NCBI GenBank assembly: GCA_902762655.1
Contig: CACWOZ010000011.1
Span: forward strand, 29,659-93,658
Source of the DNA: an uncultured Bacteroidia bacterium
GTDB lineage: Bacteria; Bacteroidota; Bacteroidia; Bacteroidales; UBA932
Length of the DNA stretch: 64,000 bases
Reading direction: 5' to 3'
Part shown: positions 36,772-47,097 of the stretch, in pieces
Layout: every line of letters starts with the position of its first letter
Position numbering within the stretch: position 1 is the stretch's first letter
Position numbers and translations under genes: made by a program
Notes under the pieces: generated by a model
Databases searched by the model: none
What the model was told of the DNA's origin: nothing
What the model saw: the letters and a program-made list of their open reading frames with translations, nothing else

Positions 36772-39318
36772 TTATTCATTTTCATTGGTTGCTTCTGCAG
36801 TTTCCGTGCCAAATGCTTCCCCGGGGGTTTCCTCGTCGCTCTTGGCAACGACGGAAACAGCCGCTATGGAATCGCCTTCGCGTAGGCTGATAAGCTTCAC
36901 TCCCTGGGTGGCACGTCCCGCGACACGGGTATCGGAGACAGCCAGGCGGATGGTAAGGCCGGAACGGTTGATGATCATGAGATCGTCGTTCTCGGTGACA
37001 TTCTTGATTGCCACCAGATTGCCGGTCTTATCGGTGATATTCAAGGTCTTGACTCCCTTGGTGCCACGCGAGGTGAGGCGGTAATCTTCGGGGTCGGAAC
37101 GCTTGCCGAAGCCGTTTTCGCTGACAACCATGATGGTCTGCTCGGAAGCATTTTCGCGCTGGGGATCATAAGTCAGCACTCCGATTACCTCATCACCTTC
37201 CCTGAGGCTGATTCCACGCACGCCGGATGCACCGCGGCCCATGTCGCGGAGTGCGCTCTCGTTGAAACGTACGCAATAACCGTTGCGGCCCGCAATCATG
37301 ATATCCTCGTGACCGTTGGTGAGCACGGCATCGAGCAGGGCGTCTCCTTCACGAATGGTCAGGGCCTTGATACCCTTGTTGCGGCTGCGCTTGTTGGAGT
37401 AATCCTCGAGGCTGGTCTTCTTGATAACGCCCTTCTTGGTCACGAGGGTGACAAAGTGGTTCTGCACGTATTCGGAGTCCTCGATCCTGGCGGCATTAAG
37501 ATAGGTGCGGATGCTGTCGTCGGATTCGATGGCAAGCAGGTTCTGCACTGCGCGGCCCTTGGATGCACGCACGCCTTCGGGAAGTTCGTAGACCTTGAGG
37601 CGGTAGCACATGCCCTTTTCGGTAAAGAAGAGCATGGTAGAGTGCATGTTAGCCACATAGATATGCTCGATGAAATCTTCATCGCGGGTGGATCCGCCCT
37701 TCTTGCCGACTCCGCCGCGGGCCTGCGTACGGAATTCGGTGAGCGGGGTACGCTTGATATATCCAAGATGGGAGATGGTGATGACCACATCCTCATCGGC
37801 GTAGAAGTCTTCGGGATTGAACTCGTCGGCGCTCATGGTAATTTCGCTGCGGCGGGCATCTCCATACTTCGCCTTCATCTCGGCGCACTCGTCTTTCACG
37901 ATCTGGAGTTGGAGAGTCTCGCTGCCGAGAATCTCGATGCAGTGGGCGATGAACTTCTCGAGTTCGTCGAACTCGGCCTGCAGTTTCTCGCGCTCGAGTC
38001 CTGTGAGCTGGCGGAGACGCATCTCGACGATGGCCTGGGCCTGGGCCTCGGTGAAACCGAACTTGCTGATCAGCCCCTCGCGGGCCTCGTCCACGCTCTT
38101 GGATGCACGGATGTGGGCGATTATCTCATCGATAATGTCAATGGCTTTGAGAAGGCCTTCCAGGATGTGGGCGCGCTTCTGGGCCTTGTCGAGGTCGAAT
38201 TTAGTGCGGCGCACAACCACCTCGTGACGGAAGTCTACGAAGTTGGCGATAATCTCCTTGAGAGAGAGCGTGCGCGGACGGCCCTTTACCAGAGCGACGT
38301 TGTTGATGGCGAAACTGCTCTGGAGAGGAGTGTATTTGAAAAGGGTATTGAGCACCACGTTGGTATTGGCGCCCTGCTTGACGCGGAAGATGACGCGGAC
38401 GCCCTCGCGGGAAGTCTCGTCGTTCATGTAGGTGATACCCTCTATCTTCTTGTCTTCCACCATGGAGGCGATGCGTTCGAGCATTTCCTTCTTGTTCACC
38501 ATGTATGGAATCTCGGTGACCACGATGGTCTCCTGTCCGCGGTCGTTGACTTCGATATCGGTCTTTGCGCGGATGACCACGCGGCCGCGGCCGGTGGTAT
38601 AGGCATCGATGATGCCCTGGCGGCCCATGATCAGGCCTCCTGTCGGGAAGTCAGGACCCTTGATATGCTGCATGAGGCCTTCGACGTCGATGTCGGGGTT
38701 GTCAATGTATGCGCAGATGGCATCGCAGCATTCACCAAGGTTGTGGGGAGCCATGTTGGTGGCCATACCCACGGCGATGCCGGAAGAACCGTTCAGCAGC
38801 AAAAGAGGAAGTTTGGTGGGCAGGACAGTAGGCTCTTCGATGGAATCGTCGAAGTTCAGGGTCATGTCAACCGTATTCTTATCGATATCGGAGATTACAT
38901 CTTCCGACATTTTTTCCAATTTGGCTTCGGTATATCGCATTGCAGCGACAGGGTCGCCGTCCATGCTTCCGAAGTTGCCCTGGCCGTACACAAGCGGATA
39001 ACGCTGGTTCCACCCCTGGGCAAGGCGCGCCATGGCATCGTACACGGAACTGTCTCCATGCGGATGGAACTTACCCAGCACTTCACCTACGATACGGGCG
39101 GATTTCTTGGTCTGCCCTCCGTATGAAAGGCCAAGGCCGTCCATTCCGAAGAGAACCCTGCGCTGAACGGGCTTGAGACCATCCCTCACATCCGGGAGAG
39201 CGCGAGAAACAATCACCGACATCGAATAGTCGATATATGCGCTGCGCATCTCATGGTCTATCTCCACAGGCTCGATATAACCGTGATTCACTTCATTGAT
39301 ATTTTCCTCACTGTCCAT
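36772..39318 (-). CDS. gyrA: DNA gyrase subunit A
   Basis: Breaks and reseals DNA in negative supercoiling. 848 residues. The breakage-reunion domain carries [58 protein letters not shown] (quinolone-resistance region with the wild-type-like Ser and Asp) and the active-site tyrosine in AMRYTEAKL. The C-terminal pinwheel has a GyrA-box-like [11 protein letters not shown], which favours gyrase over topoisomerase IV. The last about 25 residues are acidic. Promoter TAAATTTG at 39357-39364. First gene of the long leftward run. Confidence 0.97.
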   Translation of the reverse strand: MDSEENINEVNHGYIEPVEIDHEMRSAYIDYSMSVIVSRALPDVRDGLKPVQRRVLFGMDGLGLSYGGQTKKSARIVGEVLGKFHPHGDSSVYDAMARLAQGWNQRYPLVYGQGNFGSMDGDPVAAMRYTEAKLEKMSEDVISDIDKNTVDMTLNFDDSIEEPTVLPTKLPLLLLNGSSGIAVGMATNMAPHNLGECCDAICAYIDNPDIDVEGLMQHIKGPDFPTGGLIMGRQGIIDAYTTGRGRVVIRAKTDIEVNDRGQETIVVTEIPYMVNKKEMLERIASMVEDKKIEGITYMNDETSREGVRVIFRVKQGANTNVVLNTLFKYTPLQSSFAINNVALVKGRPRTLSLKEIIANFVDFRHEVVVRRTKFDLDKAQKRAHILEGLLKAIDIIDEIIAHIRASKSVDEAREGLISKFGFTEAQAQAIVEMRLRQLTGLEREKLQAEFDELEKFIAHCIEILGSETLQLQIVKDECAEMKAKYGDARRSEITMSADEFNPEDFYADEDVVITISHLGYIKRTPLTEFRTQARGGVGKKGGSTRDEDFIEHIYVANMHSTMLFFTEKGMCYRLKVYELPEGVRASKGRAVQNLLAIESDDSIRTYLNAARIEDSEYVQNHFVTLVTKKGVIKKTSLEDYSNKRSRNKGIKALTIREGDALLDAVLTNGHEDIMIAGRNGYCVRFNESALRDMGRGASGVRGISLREGDEVIGVLTYDPQRENASEQTIMVVSENGFGKRSDPEDYRLTSRGTKGVKTLNITDKTGNLVAIKNVTENDDLMIINRSGLTIRLAVSDTRVAGRATQGVKLISLREGDSIAAVSVVAKSDEETPGEAFGTETAEATNENE

Positions 39319-39356
39319 ATTTTTCTTCTATAATTTTATGCTTGTTTATAAACACG

Positions 39357-39395
39357 CAAATTTAACAAAAATATTCGATTAAATTGTTATTTTTG
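39357..39395. promoter_or_regulatory. Divergent -7 elements for gyrA and the Clp N-domain gene
   Basis: Minus strand TAAATTTG at 39357-39364, 38 bases before gyrA ATG 39318. Plus strand TATTTTTG at 39388-39395, 22 bases before ATG 39418. Confidence 0.6.
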
Positions 39396-39417
39396 CAAGC
39401 AAATATACCCGCTTGAA

Positions 39418-39933
39418 ATGAAGATTTCCGAAGAATTCGACGCCATTGTTGGCTTCGCCCGCGAAGAGGCTATGCGCACCGGCAGCTACAGCATCGATGC
39501 CGACCACCTCTTCCTCGGGATTCTGCGTCACGGCAACAACCCCGCAGTCGAGGCCTTGCGCTCGCTTGGCGTCGACACCGCAGGGTGCAAGTCAGAAATC
39601 GATTCACTGATTTTCCACGAGCACAGCATCCCCTACAGTTCCGAAGATGACATACGTCTGGGACGCGAGGGAAGCAACACCGTGAGCCTGGCCATTGCCG
39701 AGGCGATTGCGGATGGTGCGGAAGAGGCAGGTGCCATGCATATACTAAAGGCCGTTTGCAAGCAGGAGAAAAGCCGCAGCAGCGAATATATGCGCCGCAG
39801 GGGGCTTTGCAGCAGCATATTCTCGAAAGACCGGGCCAATCGCAGCAAAAGCAGCAGCGAAATCAGCCCGAAAGAACTCAGAATACTCATATCCACTTTG
39901 AAGCTGAATTCGGATAAAACCATAGTAAGTTGA
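39418..39933 (+). CDS. Stand-alone Clp N-terminal domain protein
   Basis: 171 residues. Residues about 4-125 match the double-repeat N-terminal domain of ClpA/ClpC ATPases (FDAIVGFAREEAMRTGSYSIDADHLFLGILRHGNNPAVEALRSLGV and LGREGSNTVSLAIAEAIADGAEEAGAMHILKAV), but no AAA+ module follows. The last about 45 residues are Ser/Lys/Arg-rich. Such proteins may act as adaptor-like or substrate-capturing factors for Clp proteases; this is inference. The stop overlaps the following esterase ATG by four bases. Confidence 0.75.
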   Translation: MKISEEFDAIVGFAREEAMRTGSYSIDADHLFLGILRHGNNPAVEALRSLGVDTAGCKSEIDSLIFHEHSIPYSSEDDIRLGREGSNTVSLAIAEAIADGAEEAGAMHILKAVCKQEKSRSSEYMRRRGLCSSIFSKDRANRSKSSSEISPKELRILISTLKLNSDKTIVS

Positions 39934-40883
39934 TGAAACACATTTCCGCCATCCTGCTAATCTTCCTGGCAACAGCTACGGCGTCGGCGCAACGGGTGCG
40001 CATCGACATTTCCCCTTCCGGCGAATACATGTTTGCACAGCGCGACACATGCCAGCTCTTCATGTCGGTCTATGATCCCGCCCCGGAAAGCGACACTCGT
40101 TTCGAAGAGAAGGCAAAACCTGCCATCCTCTTCGTTTTCGGCGGAGGATTCATCACGGGAGAACGCAATGCCAAGGTCTATCTCCCCTGGTTCCGCCTTT
40201 ATACACAGAATGGCTATAAAGTAATCACTATCGACTACCGTCTTGGTCTCAAGGGTGCCGGCAATGTCGGTGTAACCAATGTAGGAGTCCTCTACAATGC
40301 CATTGAACTCGGGGTCGAAGATCTCTTCAGTGCCACATCATTCATCATAGAGAATGCCGAAGCCCTGGAGGTAGACCCGTCGAACATCGTCGTCAGCGGA
40401 TCCTCTGCCGGAGCCATTATCGCCATGCAGGCAGAATGGCACTTATGCAACCGCAGCGGCCATGCCGGGATGCTCCCCGAAGGATTCAACTATGCCGGCG
40501 TAATGCTCTTCTCCGGCGCGATCCTGTCCCGCGAAGGCAGGATCAGATACGCACATGAGCCCGCCCCGACCCTTTTCTTCCACGGGACCGCAGACAGGAT
40601 AGTCACCTATAGGAGTATCAAGCTCTTTAAGGACCGCTTCATGGGTGCCGATCCCCTTTCAAAGTTATTCGCGAAGAACGGCTACAACTACAGCATCTAC
40701 CGCTTCGACGGAAACCAGCATGAGATTGCCAGCGCCTTCCTTGCCACCTTCCCCGAGCAGATACGCTTTATCGAGACAAATGTGATCAAGAGAGAAAAAA
40801 GAGTCGTCGACGCAACCGTCAACGACCCTTCAATCAAGGTTTGGGAGGTTAACTCCACAAAGGAGATCTACAAAAACAACTAG
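39930..40883 (+). CDS. Secreted alpha/beta hydrolase
   Basis: 317 residues with a signal peptide (ISAILLIFLATATASAQ). Features: oxyanion-type VFGGGFITG (about residue 67), nucleophile elbow VSGSSAGAI (about 155), acid in FHGTADRIV and histidine in NQHEIA near residue 270, a complete Ser-Asp-His set for a carboxylesterase-like enzyme. Substrate unknown. The pairing with a Clp N-domain protein by a four-base overlap is unusual. The 3' end overlaps the nucleoside phosphorylase stop on the other strand by four bases. Confidence 0.83.
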   Translation: MMKHISAILLIFLATATASAQRVRIDISPSGEYMFAQRDTCQLFMSVYDPAPESDTRFEEKAKPAILFVFGGGFITGERNAKVYLPWFRLYTQNGYKVITIDYRLGLKGAGNVGVTNVGVLYNAIELGVEDLFSATSFIIENAEALEVDPSNIVVSGSSAGAIIAMQAEWHLCNRSGHAGMLPEGFNYAGVMLFSGAILSREGRIRYAHEPAPTLFFHGTADRIVTYRSIKLFKDRFMGADPLSKLFAKNGYNYSIYRFDGNQHEIASAFLATFPEQIRFIETNVIKREKRVVDATVNDPSIKVWEVNSTKEIYKNN

Positions 40884-41749
40884 GCTGTCAGTTTGTCCAG
40901 CACCAGTTTTACAAGTTCGTTCACACGCGGCTTGTAGTCGGTGTTTGCATCCTTGAGGTAACGATGCGCAATTGCGGCGCACACCGTGATGGCATCATGG
41001 CCGAGTTTACGGGCCATGCCGGCGAGTGCGGAGCCTTCCATCTCGAAGTTTGTAATCTTGTATCCCTTATATTCGAACTTCTCGAAATCCTCGAGCATGT
41101 CGGGCATGGCGAGACCCTGACGCACGATGCGTCCCTGGGGGCCGTAGAAGCCTGATGCCGAAATCGTCATACCCTTTACGGTGCAGTCTTCGAAAAGTTT
41201 GATAAGCCTCTCGGATCCACGCACGAAATAAGGATCCGGAAGATGCTTGTTCCATTTCACCGCCTTCTTGAAGGCTTCTTCGAAGTCGAGAAGCGCAATC
41301 TCGTCGCGGCCATCGTACCAGTTCATCAGACCGTCGCAACCGACGGAGATGTGGCTGAGGATAAAAGATCCCAGAGGAATATCCGGCTGGATGGCTCCGC
41401 ACGTACCTATTCGCACAATCGTTAAAGTCCGGTGCTCAGGTTTGACCTCTCGTGTCTTGAAATCCACGTTGGCCAAAGCATCGAGTTCAGTCATCACTAT
41501 ATCGATATTGTCGCAGCCGATGCCATGGGAAAGGGCTGTGATCCTCTTGCCATTGTACATTCCCGTAGCAAATGCAAATTCGCGGGACTGGCCTCTGGCT
41601 TCGATGCTGTCGAACAGTGGCTCGAACATTTTCACCCTGTCGGGATCGCCGAATACGATGACAGTATCTGCAAGTTCTTCGGGCTTGATGTGAATGTGGA
41701 ATGCCGAACCATCGGCATTGATAATGAGTTCAGATTCTGGTATTCTCAT
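40880..41749 (-). CDS. Nucleoside phosphorylase (uridine phosphorylase-like)
   Basis: 289 residues of the PNP/UDP family: phosphate-binding FGDPDRVKMF, RIGTCGAIQPDIPLGSFILS, ISASGFYGPQGR and the family signature NFEMEGSALAGMARKLG. Cleaves a nucleoside with phosphate to free base and ribose-1-phosphate; uridine is likely from the overall pattern but not certain. Last gene of a leftward run with DUF4293, LytTR, prfA, acetyltransferase and CoA-transferase genes (gaps of 3-22 bases). It complements upp in pyrimidine salvage. Confidence 0.87.
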   Translation of the reverse strand: MRIPESELIINADGSAFHIHIKPEELADTVIVFGDPDRVKMFEPLFDSIEARGQSREFAFATGMYNGKRITALSHGIGCDNIDIVMTELDALANVDFKTREVKPEHRTLTIVRIGTCGAIQPDIPLGSFILSHISVGCDGLMNWYDGRDEIALLDFEEAFKKAVKWNKHLPDPYFVRGSERLIKLFEDCTVKGMTISASGFYGPQGRIVRQGLAMPDMLEDFEKFEYKGYKITNFEMEGSALAGMARKLGHDAITVCAAIAHRYLKDANTDYKPRVNELVKLVLDKLTA

Positions 41750-41758
41750 GATTCAGTG

Positions 41759-42133
41759 TTATTTACGTTTGGAGGCACGCAGGCGTGAAGCACTGCGGAC
41801 CAGAAGTTCATCTCTGAGTATGGCCCGGGCGGCCAGAAAATCAAGGATCGCGGCGACTATGGGAAAGACAGCCGTAAAACTGAGTACAGGACGGGGCTCC
41901 GTCCCAAAATATGCGATGCACATCCAAGCCTGCAAGCCCACGAGCAGCAGCCCTGCCAGATTGGAGAGCCGCATCTGCAAAGTGCGGGATTTGAGTGCCA
42001 CGATGGCCAGCACCTGGCACGCAAGAGCCAGGCTGAACAGCACAATAAACCAAGTGCCGTAGGGCTGGAAATACATTGCGACGAGCAGTCCCGACGCAAT
42101 GAGAAGGTAAAGAGTCTGTATTCTCTGCCACAT
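41759..42133 (-). CDS. DUF4293 family membrane protein
   Basis: 124 residues with four hydrophobic helices (LYLLIASGLLVAMYF, WFIVLFSLALACQVLAIVAL, NLAGLLLVGLQAWMCIAYF, FPIVAAILDFLAARAIL), starting MWQRIQTLYLL as in the Bacteroidota DUF4293 family, and ending in a basic tail (RLRASKRK). Function unknown. Three bases after the LytTR gene and nine bases before the nucleoside phosphorylase. Confidence 0.75.
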   Translation of the reverse strand: MWQRIQTLYLLIASGLLVAMYFQPYGTWFIVLFSLALACQVLAIVALKSRTLQMRLSNLAGLLLVGLQAWMCIAYFGTEPRPVLSFTAVFPIVAAILDFLAARAILRDELLVRSASRLRASKRK

Positions 42134-42136
42134 AAT

Positions 42137-42640
42137 CTATCTTGAATTGAATCTGCCGAGCACGGCCGGCTCATATGTTTTGGAAACCGGGACGTCTCCG
42201 GCACCTTCTCCAAGGTCCAGATAATATCCGTCCTTTTCCCTGTGAAGGACCTGCACTTTGGAGATATTCACTATATACTGCCTGTGGCAGCGCACCAGAT
42301 CGCTGTTCGTAAAACTCTCCTCGACAGTCTTGAGTCGGCAGCGGAGCATGTACTGCTTCATGCTGCCGACATGGTCTTCGTACCAAACCTTGATGTAGTT
42401 GTCGTCCGATTCGATGTAGTAGATGTTCTTCAACCGCACGCTGAGTTTCATCGAGCCCTCATTGTCGAAGAGGGTGATAATCTGTTCGTCGGAGGCAGAA
42501 GGCACCTGGTCGCTCACGACATTCCCAAGATTTGTCAGCCGGAAGATGTCCCCGCGCTTGTGTATCCGCAGCAGCATGACGAGCACAAAGCTTGAAACTG
42601 CAAGGGATGCCAACGACACGATCAGGGACAATTCCTCCAT
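42137..42640 (-). CDS. Membrane-anchored LytTR DNA-binding protein without receiver domain
   Basis: 167 residues. One N-terminal transmembrane helix (SLIVSLASLAVSSFVLVMLL, about 5-24) and a LytTR domain at about 60-160 (LKNIYYIESDDNYIKVWYEDH, RCRLKTVEESF, LVRCHRQYIVNISKVQ). No phosphoacceptor domain is present, so it probably acts as a membrane-tethered one-component regulator, as in other short TM-LytTR proteins. Ten bases after prfA and three before the DUF4293 gene. Target sites are unknown. Confidence 0.85.
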   Translation of the reverse strand: MEELSLIVSLASLAVSSFVLVMLLRIHKRGDIFRLTNLGNVVSDQVPSASDEQIITLFDNEGSMKLSVRLKNIYYIESDDNYIKVWYEDHVGSMKQYMLRCRLKTVEESFTNSDLVRCHRQYIVNISKVQVLHREKDGYYLDLGEGAGDVPVSKTYEPAVLGRFNSR

Positions 42641-42650
42641 GGCGCAGTAG

Positions 42651-43739
42651 TTATTCTCCCGCTTCCTTCAGGCGTTCCGCGTTCTCGGCAACCTGCAGTT
42701 GGTCGATGCATTCGCGGATGTCGCCGTCCATGAAGGCGGGAAGGTTATACATGGTCCAGTTGATGCGGTGGTCGGTCACGCGCGACTGGGGATAGTTGTA
42801 GGTGCGGATCTTGGCGGAACGGTCGCCGGTGGAAACCATGGTCTTGCGCTTGGCGGCGATTCCGTCCAGATACTTCTGGTGCTCCATGTTGTAGAGACGC
42901 GTGCGAAGTTCCTCCATAGCGCGCTCAGCGTTCTTGATCTGGGAACGCTCCTCCTGGCACTGGACTACGATTCCGGAAGGGATGTGGGTAAGGCGGACGG
43001 CGGAGTAGGTGGTATTGACGCCCTGTCCACCCGGGCCGGAAGCACAGAAGAGATCCTTGCGGATGTCAGCGGGATTGATCTCAATATCGAACTCCCCTGC
43101 CTCGGGGAAAACGGCCACGGAAGCGGCTGATGTCTGGATGCGGCCCTGGGTTTCGGTCTGGGGGACACGCTGCACGCGGTGCACTCCGGACTCATACTTC
43201 ATGATGCCATACACGCCATCTGCACCGGAGAGTTTAAATACCACCTGTTTGAAGCCGCCCGAAGTTCCAGGGGCCTGGTCGGTGATCTCCAGTTTCCATC
43301 CCATGCTTTCAGCGAAGTGCTGATACATGCGGAAAAGGTCGCCGGCAAAGATAGCAGCTTCGTCGCCACCGGTGCCGCCGCGGATCTCGACAAGGGCGTT
43401 CTTGCTGTCGTCGGGATCTGCAGGGATCAGCAGAAGCTTGATATTCTGCTCGATATCGGGAATCTGCGCCTCTATCTCGTTTATTTCTTCACGGGCCATC
43501 TCCTTCAGTTCCGGGTCGTTCTCATTCATGAAAACGTCCTTAGCCGAAGCGAGATTGTCCATCTTTTTCTTATAGTCAAGCCCCGCCTTGATGATGGGCT
43601 CGAGTTCCTTGTAATCTTTGTTGAGTTGGACGTACTTCTTCATATCCGACATCACGTCGGGACTGGACAACTGCTCCTGGAGGGAAGCAAACTTGTCCTG
43701 CAGAGAAAGAACCTTCTCAAGTAATTTAGTATCAGCCAT
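42651..43739 (-). CDS. prfA: Peptide chain release factor 1
   Basis: Terminates translation at UAA and UAG. 362 residues, normal length. It carries the GGQ motif in [23 protein letters not shown] and the domain entry [20 protein letters not shown]. The C-terminal RVTDHRIN-type signature ([16 protein letters not shown]) is typical of RF1. Part of a leftward run with eight- and ten-base gaps to its neighbours. Confidence 0.97.
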   Translation of the reverse strand: MADTKLLEKVLSLQDKFASLQEQLSSPDVMSDMKKYVQLNKDYKELEPIIKAGLDYKKKMDNLASAKDVFMNENDPELKEMAREEINEIEAQIPDIEQNIKLLLIPADPDDSKNALVEIRGGTGGDEAAIFAGDLFRMYQHFAESMGWKLEITDQAPGTSGGFKQVVFKLSGADGVYGIMKYESGVHRVQRVPQTETQGRIQTSAASVAVFPEAGEFDIEINPADIRKDLFCASGPGGQGVNTTYSAVRLTHIPSGIVVQCQEERSQIKNAERAMEELRTRLYNMEHQKYLDGIAAKRKTMVSTGDRSAKIRTYNYPQSRVTDHRINWTMYNLPAFMDGDIRECIDQLQVAENAERLKEAGE

Positions 43740-43747
43740 AAAATGAA

Positions 43748-44872
43748 TTATTCTCCTATCTTCTTGATGTAGCAGCGCCGGCGCATGAATGGTTCATGCT
43801 CGTAGCTGTTCCATATATTCACCGCACTGTTGCTTTCTATCTGGGGATTGGAAATCGCCCAGCGCATGCCTACGTGTATGGCCTTGTCCGCCATCTCTTT
43901 ATAATACACCGCTGACACGCCCTTGTTCTGCCATTCCGGAACGGCCCCGTTGATCATGAGGTCCGTAGTCTCGAAATTGTGCATTGCCTTGAGCAGATGG
44001 AACCAGCCGAATGGGAAGAGTTTGCCCTTTGCCTTCTGGAGAGCCTTGGAAATCGTAGGGAAGGAAATGCCGAAGGCGACTATCTCGTCGTGCTCGTCGA
44101 GCAGCAGGCAACTGGCCTTGTCGTTGATGTAAGGCATGGAATCTTTCGCTTCCTGCTCAATTTCAGCGTCCGTGAACGGGATGAAGTTGTAGACCGTCTC
44201 CGCGAAACTGTCGCTGTAGAGACGGAAGAACTTGTGGACCATCACGGGATCTTTCTTCAACTTGTCCAGACTTCCGAAATGCAGGTTGTAACGATCTTCG
44301 ACTATTTTGGCAACACGGCGGGCCTTCTCGGGCACTCCGTGATTGGCCACCATCTTGTACTGCACCCAGTCACACTCCTTCTCGAAGCCCAACTGATCCA
44401 TGAAGTCGTTGTAGTAAGGGAAATTATAGAGACAGTTGAACGGAGGGATGTTCTCGTATCCCTCCACCAGCATGCCCTGCTTGCCGAGCGTATTGTAATA
44501 GAGAGGGCCGTGGATGGTATCCATCCCCTGTTCTTTAGCCCATGTTTCAGCAGTACTGATAAGCAAACGGGCAACCTTGATATCCTTGATAGTATCGAAC
44601 CATCCGAAGCGGACGCACTTCTTGCCGTAGCGCTCGTTGTAGCGAGGATTGATCATCGCACAGATGCGCCCCACCACCTTGTTTCCGTTGAGCACCATCC
44701 ACATCTTGTGCACGCAATACTCCAAAGCGGCATCCTTCGTTAGATTTCGGACCTCATGGGTATGAAGAGCGGGCACGTACTGGGGGCAGCCTTTATAGAG
44801 GTTGTCCGGAAAACGCACGAAACGGATAATATCCTTCGCATCGTTAACTTCGATTATTCTGTATTCTGCCAT
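43748..44872 (-). CDS. GNAT-like acyltransferase family protein
   Basis: 374 residues. The pattern ([37 protein letters not shown], then [44 protein letters not shown]) is of a long GNAT-fold family common in Bacteroidales; a second GNAT-like half follows with [26 protein letters not shown]. Substrate unknown. A TATATTTG -7 element six bases before the ATG gives it its own promoter, although the CoA-transferase gene ends only 22 bases upstream. Confidence 0.75.
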   Translation of the reverse strand: MAEYRIIEVNDAKDIIRFVRFPDNLYKGCPQYVPALHTHEVRNLTKDAALEYCVHKMWMVLNGNKVVGRICAMINPRYNERYGKKCVRFGWFDTIKDIKVARLLISTAETWAKEQGMDTIHGPLYYNTLGKQGMLVEGYENIPPFNCLYNFPYYNDFMDQLGFEKECDWVQYKMVANHGVPEKARRVAKIVEDRYNLHFGSLDKLKKDPVMVHKFFRLYSDSFAETVYNFIPFTDAEIEQEAKDSMPYINDKASCLLLDEHDEIVAFGISFPTISKALQKAKGKLFPFGWFHLLKAMHNFETTDLMINGAVPEWQNKGVSAVYYKEMADKAIHVGMRWAISNPQIESNSAVNIWNSYEHEPFMRRRCYIKKIGE

Positions 44873-44878
44873 AGCCTA

Positions 44879-44886
44879 CAAATATA
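44879..44886 (-). promoter_or_regulatory. -7 element of the acetyltransferase gene
   Basis: TATATTTG on the minus strand, six bases before ATG 44872, lying between two closely spaced genes. Confidence 0.55.
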
Positions 44887-44894
44887 ACTCTTTT

Positions 44895-46193
44895 TTATTT
44901 TACACTATGCCAGTGCGGGCCGAAGCGCTCGAAAGCGGCACGGTCGAGAGCCTCACGGTCATCCGGATGGGCGATGCTGATCATCAATTTCGCCCTCTCC
45001 TGGAGCGACTTGCCGTAAAGATCCACGGCTCCATATTCAGTCACGATCCAGTGAGCGTCCGCACGCGGAGTCACAACTCCGGCACCGGGGTTGAGCTGTG
45101 CAACTATCTTGTTCTTGCCCTTATTGGTACGGGATGCGAATGCCGTTATGCTCTTGCCTCCCTCACTCATGGACGCCCCACGCACGAATTCCACCTGGCC
45201 ACCCGTGCCGGAGAAGATGCGGGTGCCTATGCTGTCGGCGCTGATCTGTCCTGTGATATCGACCTCCGTAGCGGAGTTTATGGCCTTCATGTGTGGATTC
45301 TGGCGGATTACGAAAGGATCGTTAACATACTTGATATCGCGCATCAGTACGTCCGGATTATGGTCGATGAATGAATATACCTCATTGCTGCCGAGCAGGA
45401 AGGAAGCCACGACCTTGCCCTTGTCAATAGCCTTGTTAGAGCCATTGATAACCCCCTTCTTGATCAAGCGCAGAAGCCCGTCGGCGAACATCTCGGTGTG
45501 AAGGCCGAGATTCTTGTGATCCACAAGCTGAGCCGCCAGGGCATTCGGAAGGGCGCCTATACCCATCTGGATGCAGTCACCGTCTTCCACAAGGGCGGCG
45601 CAGTTCTTACCTATCAGCACTTCCGTAGGGGTAGGTTCAGCAAATGCGGCAGTCACCAACGGGGTGTCGTCCTGCACCAGATAATCAAACTGGTCGAGGC
45701 TGAGGAGATCGCCGTAGGCATAAGGCACATTGGGGTTCACCACGCCAATCACCAGATCCGCACTTTCAACGGCTGCAACCGAGCAATCTACCGAAGTGCC
45801 CAGCGAAACCCTTCCCTGCTCATCCGGCAAGGATACCTGCACGAGGGCGGCGCCGAGTTTGATGTGCCCTTCGCGGTAGAGTTTCTGGCTCTCCCCGAGG
45901 TGAACGGGCAGATAGTCGGCATATCCTGCATTCACGTTCGCACGCACGTTGGGCCCGAGGAAGAAGCCCTGGTCGAAGAAGATTCCTTCGTAGCGGGGTT
46001 CACTGTAGGGAGCGGGGCCTTCGGTGTGGAAGTGATGGAAATGAAGGTCGCGCACATCTCCGGCATCGGCCCGGCGGCAGAGGGCGCTGATCAGGCAATG
46101 CGGCACGCTTGCAACACTGCTGAGGTGGATGTGACTGCCGGAGGGGATGTGGCTCACAGCCTCATCTGCAGATACATATTTGATTGCTTTCAT
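44895..46193 (-). CDS. Acetyl-CoA hydrolase/CoA-transferase family protein
   Basis: 432 residues of the 4-hydroxybutyrate/butyrate:acetate CoA-transferase family. Motifs: HIHLSSVASVPHCL, FHHFHTEGPAPY, QMGIGALPNALAAQL, the catalytic Glu in LGLHTEMFADG, and FSGTGGQVEFVRGASMSEGGKSI. It moves CoA between acetate and a short acyl group; candidate roles are butyrate, succinate or 4-hydroxybutyrate metabolism. Promoter TATCTTTG (minus, 46225-46232). It fits a fermentative anaerobe that also has pta-ackA in this window. Confidence 0.9.
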   Translation of the reverse strand: MKAIKYVSADEAVSHIPSGSHIHLSSVASVPHCLISALCRRADAGDVRDLHFHHFHTEGPAPYSEPRYEGIFFDQGFFLGPNVRANVNAGYADYLPVHLGESQKLYREGHIKLGAALVQVSLPDEQGRVSLGTSVDCSVAAVESADLVIGVVNPNVPYAYGDLLSLDQFDYLVQDDTPLVTAAFAEPTPTEVLIGKNCAALVEDGDCIQMGIGALPNALAAQLVDHKNLGLHTEMFADGLLRLIKKGVINGSNKAIDKGKVVASFLLGSNEVYSFIDHNPDVLMRDIKYVNDPFVIRQNPHMKAINSATEVDITGQISADSIGTRIFSGTGGQVEFVRGASMSEGGKSITAFASRTNKGKNKIVAQLNPGAGVVTPRADAHWIVTEYGAVDLYGKSLQERAKLMISIAHPDDREALDRAAFERFGPHWHSVK

Positions 46194-46206
46194 TGGTTAT
46201 ATTTCT

Positions 46207-46232
46207 TACTTTTGCAATAATTTACAAAGATA
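46207..46232. promoter_or_regulatory. Divergent -7 elements for mazG and the CoA-transferase gene
   Basis: Plus strand TACTTTTG at 46207-46214 (mazG, ATG 46245) and minus strand TATCTTTG at 46225-46232 (CoA-transferase, ATG 46193). Confidence 0.6.
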
Positions 46233-46244
46233 AGAATTATTCTG

Positions 46245-47036
46245 ATGCACACAAAAGAAGAAAAGCTGGCAGTTTTTGCCGAAGCCTTGGATATTATGGA
46301 GACCCTTAGGGCGAAGTGCCCCTGGAACGCAGCCCAGACAACACAGAGTCTGCGGCCCATGACAATAGAAGAAGTGTACGAATTGAGCGACGCAGTGCTT
46401 CGTGGCGATGACAAAGATCTTCGCAAAGAACTTGGGGATGTACTCCTACATATAATATTTTACGCGCGAATTGCCGAAGAGGAAGGACGATGGGACATTG
46501 CCGATGTTATTCGCGGCCTGTGCGACAAGATGATTTTCCGCCACCCTCACGTATTCGGAGGCGGTCCCTCGGAAGGCATGACCGAGGAAGAAGTAGCCAA
46601 GAACTGGGAACTTATCAAGACCAAAGAAAAAGGTGGGAACCACACCATTCTGGGAGGAGTTCCAAAGAGTTTTCCTCCAGTGCTCAAAGCATACGCAATG
46701 CAGGACAAGGCCCGCAGCGTAGGATTCGACTGGGAAGAGCCGCAGCAGGTATGGGACAAAGTCATGGAAGAATACAGAGAGGCCCGCGAGGCGGTAGAAG
46801 AGCCGGATTACGCACATAAGGAAGAGGAATTCGGCGACCTGCTTTTCGCAGTAGTGAACGCCGCACGCCTCTACGACGTCGACCCGTCCGTAGCGTTGGA
46901 CAAGGCCTGCGAAAAATTCCGCCGCCGCTTCACCTACCTTGAGCAGCAGACCATCGCACAGGGGCGGGACCTGAAGCAGATGACCCTTGCCGAAATGGAT
47001 GCCATCTGGGACGAAGGCAAAGCTAAAGGGCTCTGA
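46245..47036 (+). CDS. mazG: Nucleoside triphosphate pyrophosphohydrolase
   Basis: Hydrolyses NTPs or dNTPs to monophosphates, a house-cleaning enzyme. 263 residues with two MazG domains: CPWNAAQTTQSLRPMTIEEVYELSDAV and the metal-binding KELGDVLLHIIFYARIAEEEGRW in the first, then VWDKVMEEYREAREAVE and EEEFGDLLFAVVNAARLYDVDPSVAL in the second. RHPHVFGG is the usual inter-domain motif. Monocistronic, followed by a hairpin terminator. Confidence 0.94.
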   Translation: MHTKEEKLAVFAEALDIMETLRAKCPWNAAQTTQSLRPMTIEEVYELSDAVLRGDDKDLRKELGDVLLHIIFYARIAEEEGRWDIADVIRGLCDKMIFRHPHVFGGGPSEGMTEEEVAKNWELIKTKEKGGNHTILGGVPKSFPPVLKAYAMQDKARSVGFDWEEPQQVWDKVMEEYREAREAVEEPDYAHKEEEFGDLLFAVVNAARLYDVDPSVALDKACEKFRRRFTYLEQQTIAQGRDLKQMTLAEMDAIWDEGKAKGL

Positions 47037-47097
47037 AAAGCGTTTAGCAAGATTGTCGGAAAAATGAAAACACAAATCGCCTTCTGAGAGGGGTTTT

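Noticed and set aside
36772-39318. Topoisomerase IV subunit A
   Set aside because: The C-terminal GyrA-box-like motif and overall length favour gyrase.
42651-43739. Release factor 2 instead of 1
   Set aside because: No programmed frameshift site, and the RF1-type RVTDHRIN signature is present.
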